From Alteribacter aurantiacus DSM 18675 (GTDB lineage: Bacteria > Bacillota > Bacilli > Bacillales > Salisediminibacteriaceae): a stretch of DNA of 64,000 nucleotides. The notes beneath the pieces are model-generated. The model was not told the origin of the DNA and did not search any database. It worked only from the letters and a program-made list of their open reading frames with translations. The translations under genes were made by a program, and so were the position numbers. Location: NCBI RefSeq assembly GCF_000429705.1, contig NZ_KE386941.1:682001-746000 (forward strand), written 5' to 3'. Every line of letters starts with the position of its first letter. The first letter of the stretch is position 1. Below, piece after piece: positions 61,039 through 64,000 of this stretch.

Positions 61039-62088
61039 ATGGCAACGATTACAGTACTAGGAGCAGGAAGTTGGGGAACTGCCCTGTCCATTGTTCTAGC
61101 AGATAACAATCATCAAGTGAAGCTATGGGGACGCTCAGAGGCTTCTACTCGTGAAATGAACACGTTACATACAAATGAAAAATATTTACCTGGTGTCAAA
61201 TTGCCAGAATCGATTGAAGCGACCACTGATCTAAATGATGCTGTAACAAATAGCGATACGTTGGTTATTGTAGTACCGACGAAAGCGATGAGAGACATCC
61301 TAAAAGAGGTCACGCCCCTATTGAACAAGCCTGTTACGATCGTTCATGCAAGCAAAGGAATTGAGCCTGAAACATACTTGCGTGTGTCTGAAATCATCGA
61401 GGAAGAGGTGCCTGAAGAACGAAGAAAAGCCGTTGTCGTCTTATCGGGTCCTTCTCATGCCGAAGAAGTGAGCACGAGGCAGCCAACGACAGTGACAAGC
61501 TCTTCTTTAAATTTGGAACAGGCTGAATATGTTCAGGATCTGTTTATGAATACAAACTTCAGGGTTTATACGAACCCTGACCTTATTGGGGTTGAGATTG
61601 GCGGTTCATTAAAGAACATTATTGCCCTAGGAGCAGGTATGACGAGCGGACTTGGATATGGAGACAATGCGAAGGCTGCTTTAATGACGAGAGGACTCGC
61701 AGAGATTGCTAGATTAGGGATGAAGCTAGGGGCCAATCCGATAACATTTGCAGGGTTGTCAGGGCTTGGTGACTTAATTGTGACGTGTACAAGCGTGCAT
61801 AGTCGAAACTGGCGAGCGGGTAATATGATAGGTAAAGGGAAGACGATTCCAGAAGTGTTAGACGAGATGGGGATGGTTGTAGAAGGAATTCGAACAACAA
61901 AGGCCGCTTTCCACCTAGCCGAAAAAGAGCAAGTTGAGATGCCAATTACAAAAGGGTTGTACGATGTATTGTTTAACAATAAACAGCCTGAAATGGCAGT
62001 TGAAGAATTGATGGGCCGTGTGAAGAAGCATGAAGTGGAAGACTTGAAATTAGGAGAAACGGACCCGCTGAACGATATGGAACCATAA
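61039..62088 (+). CDS. gpsA: Glycerol-3-phosphate dehydrogenase [NAD(P)+]
   Basis: 349-residue enzyme that reduces dihydroxyacetone phosphate to sn-glycerol-3-phosphate. The nucleotide loop 'VLGAGSWGTALSIVLADN', 'LSGPSHAEEV', and the substrate-binding 'GGSLKNIIALGAGM' are typical. AAAGGGGTG precedes the ATG at 61039, 14 bases after plsY. Confidence 0.96.
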   Translation: MATITVLGAGSWGTALSIVLADNNHQVKLWGRSEASTREMNTLHTNEKYLPGVKLPESIEATTDLNDAVTNSDTLVIVVPTKAMRDILKEVTPLLNKPVTIVHASKGIEPETYLRVSEIIEEEVPEERRKAVVVLSGPSHAEEVSTRQPTTVTSSSLNLEQAEYVQDLFMNTNFRVYTNPDLIGVEIGGSLKNIIALGAGMTSGLGYGDNAKAALMTRGLAEIARLGMKLGANPITFAGLSGLGDLIVTCTSVHSRNWRAGNMIGKGKTIPEVLDEMGMVVEGIRTTKAAFHLAEKEQVEMPITKGLYDVLFNNKQPEMAVEELMGRVKKHEVEDLKLGETDPLNDMEP

Positions 62089-62159
62089 CGATTGGACACT
62101 CACCGAAGACCCTCCTGTGCATATGATATGTTGATATCATGGCGAGGAGGGTTTTAACC

Positions 62160-62429
62160 TTGGACGAAAAGAAAAATATTTTTGGCGAGATCGAAAAAAA
62201 GACGAAAGTTAATCAACAAGATCTTTTTAAATTGGCTCAATCTGCAAGCAACACGAATTTGAAAAGCGAACAAAATGTACGGCAACTCATACGTCAGGTT
62301 GCATTAGTAGCAGGTGTATCCGTCGATAAAAAGAAAGAAGACGAACTGGTCAAGGCGATCATCTCCAACAATGTGCCAATGGACTTTGGGACACTTGCAA
62401 AAATGTTTCAAAAAAACAACGGTAAATAG
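62160..62429 (+). CDS. Stage VI sporulation protein F-like (SpoVIF)
   Basis: 89 residues, helical, with 'IFGEIEKKTKVNQQDLFKLA' at the N-terminus and a C-terminal 'VPMDFGTLAKMF', as in SpoVIF, a small protein needed for late spore coat assembly. GAGGAGGG lies 8 bases before the TTG at 62160; the upstream ATG at 62139 overlaps that site. The length fits the family (about 86). Confidence 0.75.
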   Translation: MDEKKNIFGEIEKKTKVNQQDLFKLAQSASNTNLKSEQNVRQLIRQVALVAGVSVDKKKEDELVKAIISNNVPMDFGTLAKMFQKNNGK

Positions 62430-62520
62430 GCAATCGCGCGCGCGAACCTTTTTCTTCGGCATATACTGAAACCGAGGTAGCGCCAAAAACGGGCTGTTCG
62501 TATTGGCGGTGTTTAGTCAT

Positions 62521-62562
62521 AAGTTGAGGAAAGGTGCCCCCTTTTCTTCAACTTTTTTTCTT
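62521..62562 (+). terminator. Terminator after the SpoVIF-like gene
   Basis: Arms aagttgaggaaagg and ccttttcttcaactt with one mismatch, then seven T. A smaller hairpin (cgccaa / ttggcg) precedes it at 62481-62508. Confidence 0.75.
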
Positions 62563-62867
62563 TTTCACAGTTACTAAAGAGATCGGCTGGTCTTAGATTA
62601 CGGCATTTATGGTTATGAATTCAATACATGGATTCCGTGGTTTATCTCTGTTCGTATGAAGGAGGCCATTGCTCGACTAGACTTCAAAACGATGCTCTAG
62701 AAGAACAACGGTAGTGAAAAATGTACAAGCTTGTAAAGAAATGAAGAACGTGACCAAAAAGTGAACTCTTGTTTACTCGTGCACCGCACGTTCAGGTTTT
62801 GTTACTTGTGTGCTATAATAATCGAGGAAATTAACACAGATTTAGATAGATGATGGAGGAATTTGTA
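62563..62867. other. Intergenic stretch before yphE
   Basis: About 300 bases in which I see no gene. A promoter for yphE-yphF is expected near 62790-62825, but I cannot fix its boxes. Confidence 0.4.
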
Positions 62868-63068
62868 ATGGATGATGGTTTAACGAAAATGTGGGTCAGT
62901 TTCTTTGCTATGGCTCTGATGTTTGTCTCGGTCATTGTGACAATCATATCTCGTGAAAAGTTAAAAGGATGGGTTCAGAAGATTTTCTTGACACTTAGTT
63001 TTTGTTGCATTTTAGTATCAGGCCTTATTATTTTCATCGTTGTTTTTACTGGTCCGGTACCCGAATAA
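62868..63068 (+). CDS. yphE: YphE family membrane protein (DUF2768)
   Basis: 66 residues with two membrane segments (about 8-28 and 38-60) and a short polar C-terminus. ATGGAGGAATTTGT precedes the ATG at 62868. Its place after gpsA and before yphF matches B. subtilis. Function unknown. Confidence 0.78.
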   Translation: MDDGLTKMWVSFFAMALMFVSVIVTIISREKLKGWVQKIFLTLSFCCILVSGLIIFIVVFTGPVPE

Positions 63069-63095
63069 GATCATGTGTAAGGCAGGGGTTTATTA

Positions 63096-63842
63096 ATGAA
63101 GACGTTATCAGCAAGTGTATGGATGGTAATGGCGGCTCTACTTTTATCAGGTTGTTTGTTTCCTGATTCGGAGCGTGCAGAAAACCAGATCCCATATGAA
63201 GATCAAATTCAAAGTGTCCAAACAGCTGTCCATCAATACAGAGAAAGCACTCAGGTTTTGCCAATTCAAACACGAGATGCAGAAACTTCGGTATTTATGA
63301 GATATCCCGTCAACTTCAGAACACTTGTACCTGGATACTTGCAAAGTGCACCGGGAAACGCTTTTGAAAATGGCGGAACATTTCAATACGTATTAACGAA
63401 TGTAGAAGAAGAAGCGGAAGTAAAACTTGTGGACCTTAGAAGTTCAAGGAAGCTTCAAGAAATCAGTCGTAGAATTGATTCATATCGCTCCAGTAACCGC
63501 TTCGCTCCTGTAAATGGTCAAGTAGGACCTGGCGTTTTAGAATTAAACTATGAAGCGCTAAGGTACGATGAAGTCGCTACAGTCCAGAGTCCTTTCAACC
63601 CCAACCACAAACTTCCGATTCATATGGCTACTAACGGAGACTTGATTATCGACTACAGAATTGATGTGATGTATTTTATTGAAGAATACGGTATGGACGG
63701 CTTCTCAGAAGGAGACGACTTACGATGGTTACTAGTGGAACATTCTCCATTTGTGCCAGCCCACTCTAAACCAATCACGGTCAAGGACGGAGAAGTCGTG
63801 TATATGGATGAATCTGAATTATCGGACCTGAGTCAAAACTGA
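63096..63842 (+). CDS. yphF: YphF family lipoprotein
   Basis: 248-residue predicted lipoprotein: signal peptide with lipobox 'LLSGCLFP', then an external domain without a motif I know ('RRIDSYRSSNRFAPVNGQ', 'FNPNHKLPIHMATNGDLIID'). GGCAGGGGTTT precedes the ATG. It lies 27 bases after yphE and ends at a terminator. The function is unknown; the B. subtilis homologue stands at the same place and is close in length. Confidence 0.8.
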   Translation: MKTLSASVWMVMAALLLSGCLFPDSERAENQIPYEDQIQSVQTAVHQYRESTQVLPIQTRDAETSVFMRYPVNFRTLVPGYLQSAPGNAFENGGTFQYVLTNVEEEAEVKLVDLRSSRKLQEISRRIDSYRSSNRFAPVNGQVGPGVLELNYEALRYDEVATVQSPFNPNHKLPIHMATNGDLIIDYRIDVMYFIEEYGMDGFSEGDDLRWLLVEHSPFVPAHSKPITVKDGEVVYMDESELSDLSQN

Positions 63843-63855
63843 ATAAATGTTCTAT

Positions 63856-63905
63856 AAAGCCTCCTCTTTCAATATAGTTACTAAAAGAAAGGGAGGCTTT
63901 TTTTG
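63856..63905 (+). terminator. Terminator after yphF
   Basis: Arms aaagcctcctctttc and gaaagggaggcttt with a 16-base loop, then seven T. The remaining 95 bases to the window end hold no feature I can support. Confidence 0.85.
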
Positions 63906-64000
63906 TCTGTCAATTGACGATAAGTCGACGTATTGTTGAGGATCTTGGACCGTATGACTCCCTTCTAAATCGGTTTTTCATTCGTATAAGTGGGTGATGC

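Noticed and set aside
1..64000. tRNA, rRNA, prophage or intact insertion sequence
   Set aside because: I found no tRNA-like cloverleaf, rRNA block, transposase, integrase or phage gene. The coding sequence is almost entirely conserved chromosomal backbone.

Overview
The window is a chromosomal segment of a spore-forming, low-to-moderate GC Firmicute of the family Bacillaceae. The gene order follows the Bacillus subtilis backbone closely: spoVAF-lysA-ppiB-ribDEAHT-ypuF-scpAB-ypuI-dacB-spmAB-rluB-resABCDE, then serA-fer-ypbB-recQ-ypbDEFG-mecB-gudB-ypdA-ansA-prsW-sleB-ypeB-ypfA-cmk-plsC-ypfD-fni-ypzI-yphA-der-plsY-gpsA-yphE-yphF. Several secreted or small proteins are very acidic (the SurA-like lipoprotein, ferredoxin), which suggests a moderately halophilic relative such as the Halobacillus/Pontibacillus group; that placement is inference. 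I see no rRNA, tRNA, CRISPR array, prophage or intact insertion sequence.

Layout. 1-3.2 kb: the end of spoVAF, a lysine riboswitch with lysA, and ppiB. 3.4-7.9 kb: an FMN riboswitch and the riboflavin operon, with an unusual 296-bp gap before ribH. 8-10.5 kb: ypuF, scpA, scpB and ypuI. 10.5-15.6 kb: an insertion relative to B. subtilis. It is a second spoVA-type operon (YhcN/YlaJ lipoprotein, SpoVAC, SpoVAD, SpoVAEb, DUF1657, DUF421) with a candidate sigma-G promoter, flanked by two further DUF421 genes. 15.7-25.3 kb: dacB-spmA-spmB (spore cortex and maturation), rluB, and the res cytochrome c biogenesis and two-component genes. 25.3-30.7 kb: an accessory cobalamin block (MoaB, a cobalamin riboswitch, btuF, btuC, an ATPase with a CbiZ-like tail, and a PduO adenosyltransferase) in the stretch that holds sigX-rsiX in B. 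subtilis. 30.7-50 kb: housekeeping and ypb-series genes, fhs, a CarH-type MerR/B12 photoreceptor regulator, mecB, gudB, ypdA, ansA and prsW. 50-64 kb: the germination pair sleB-ypeB, a PilZ protein, cmk, plsC, an S1-domain protein, fni, der, plsY, gpsA and small sporulation genes.

How the genes fit together. Three metabolite riboswitches (lysine, FMN, cobalamin) gate lysine synthesis, riboflavin synthesis and B12 uptake. B12 uptake and adenosylation supply adenosylcobalamin, the chromophore expected for the CarH-like regulator 13 kb away. Many genes serve the spore: core dipicolinate transport (two spoVA sets), cortex modification (dacB), dehydration (spmAB), germination (sleB-ypeB) and late coat or maturation functions (SpoVIF-like).

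The most unusual items are the spoVA2-type island with three DUF421 proteins, the ATPase with a divergent CbiZ-like domain, the CarH-like regulator lacking a light-state histidine, the structured ribBA-ribH gap, a 21-bp-period repeat after lysA, and a perfect 20-bp hairpin directly after resE. Three genuine small genes (42, 45 and 55 residues) are also described.
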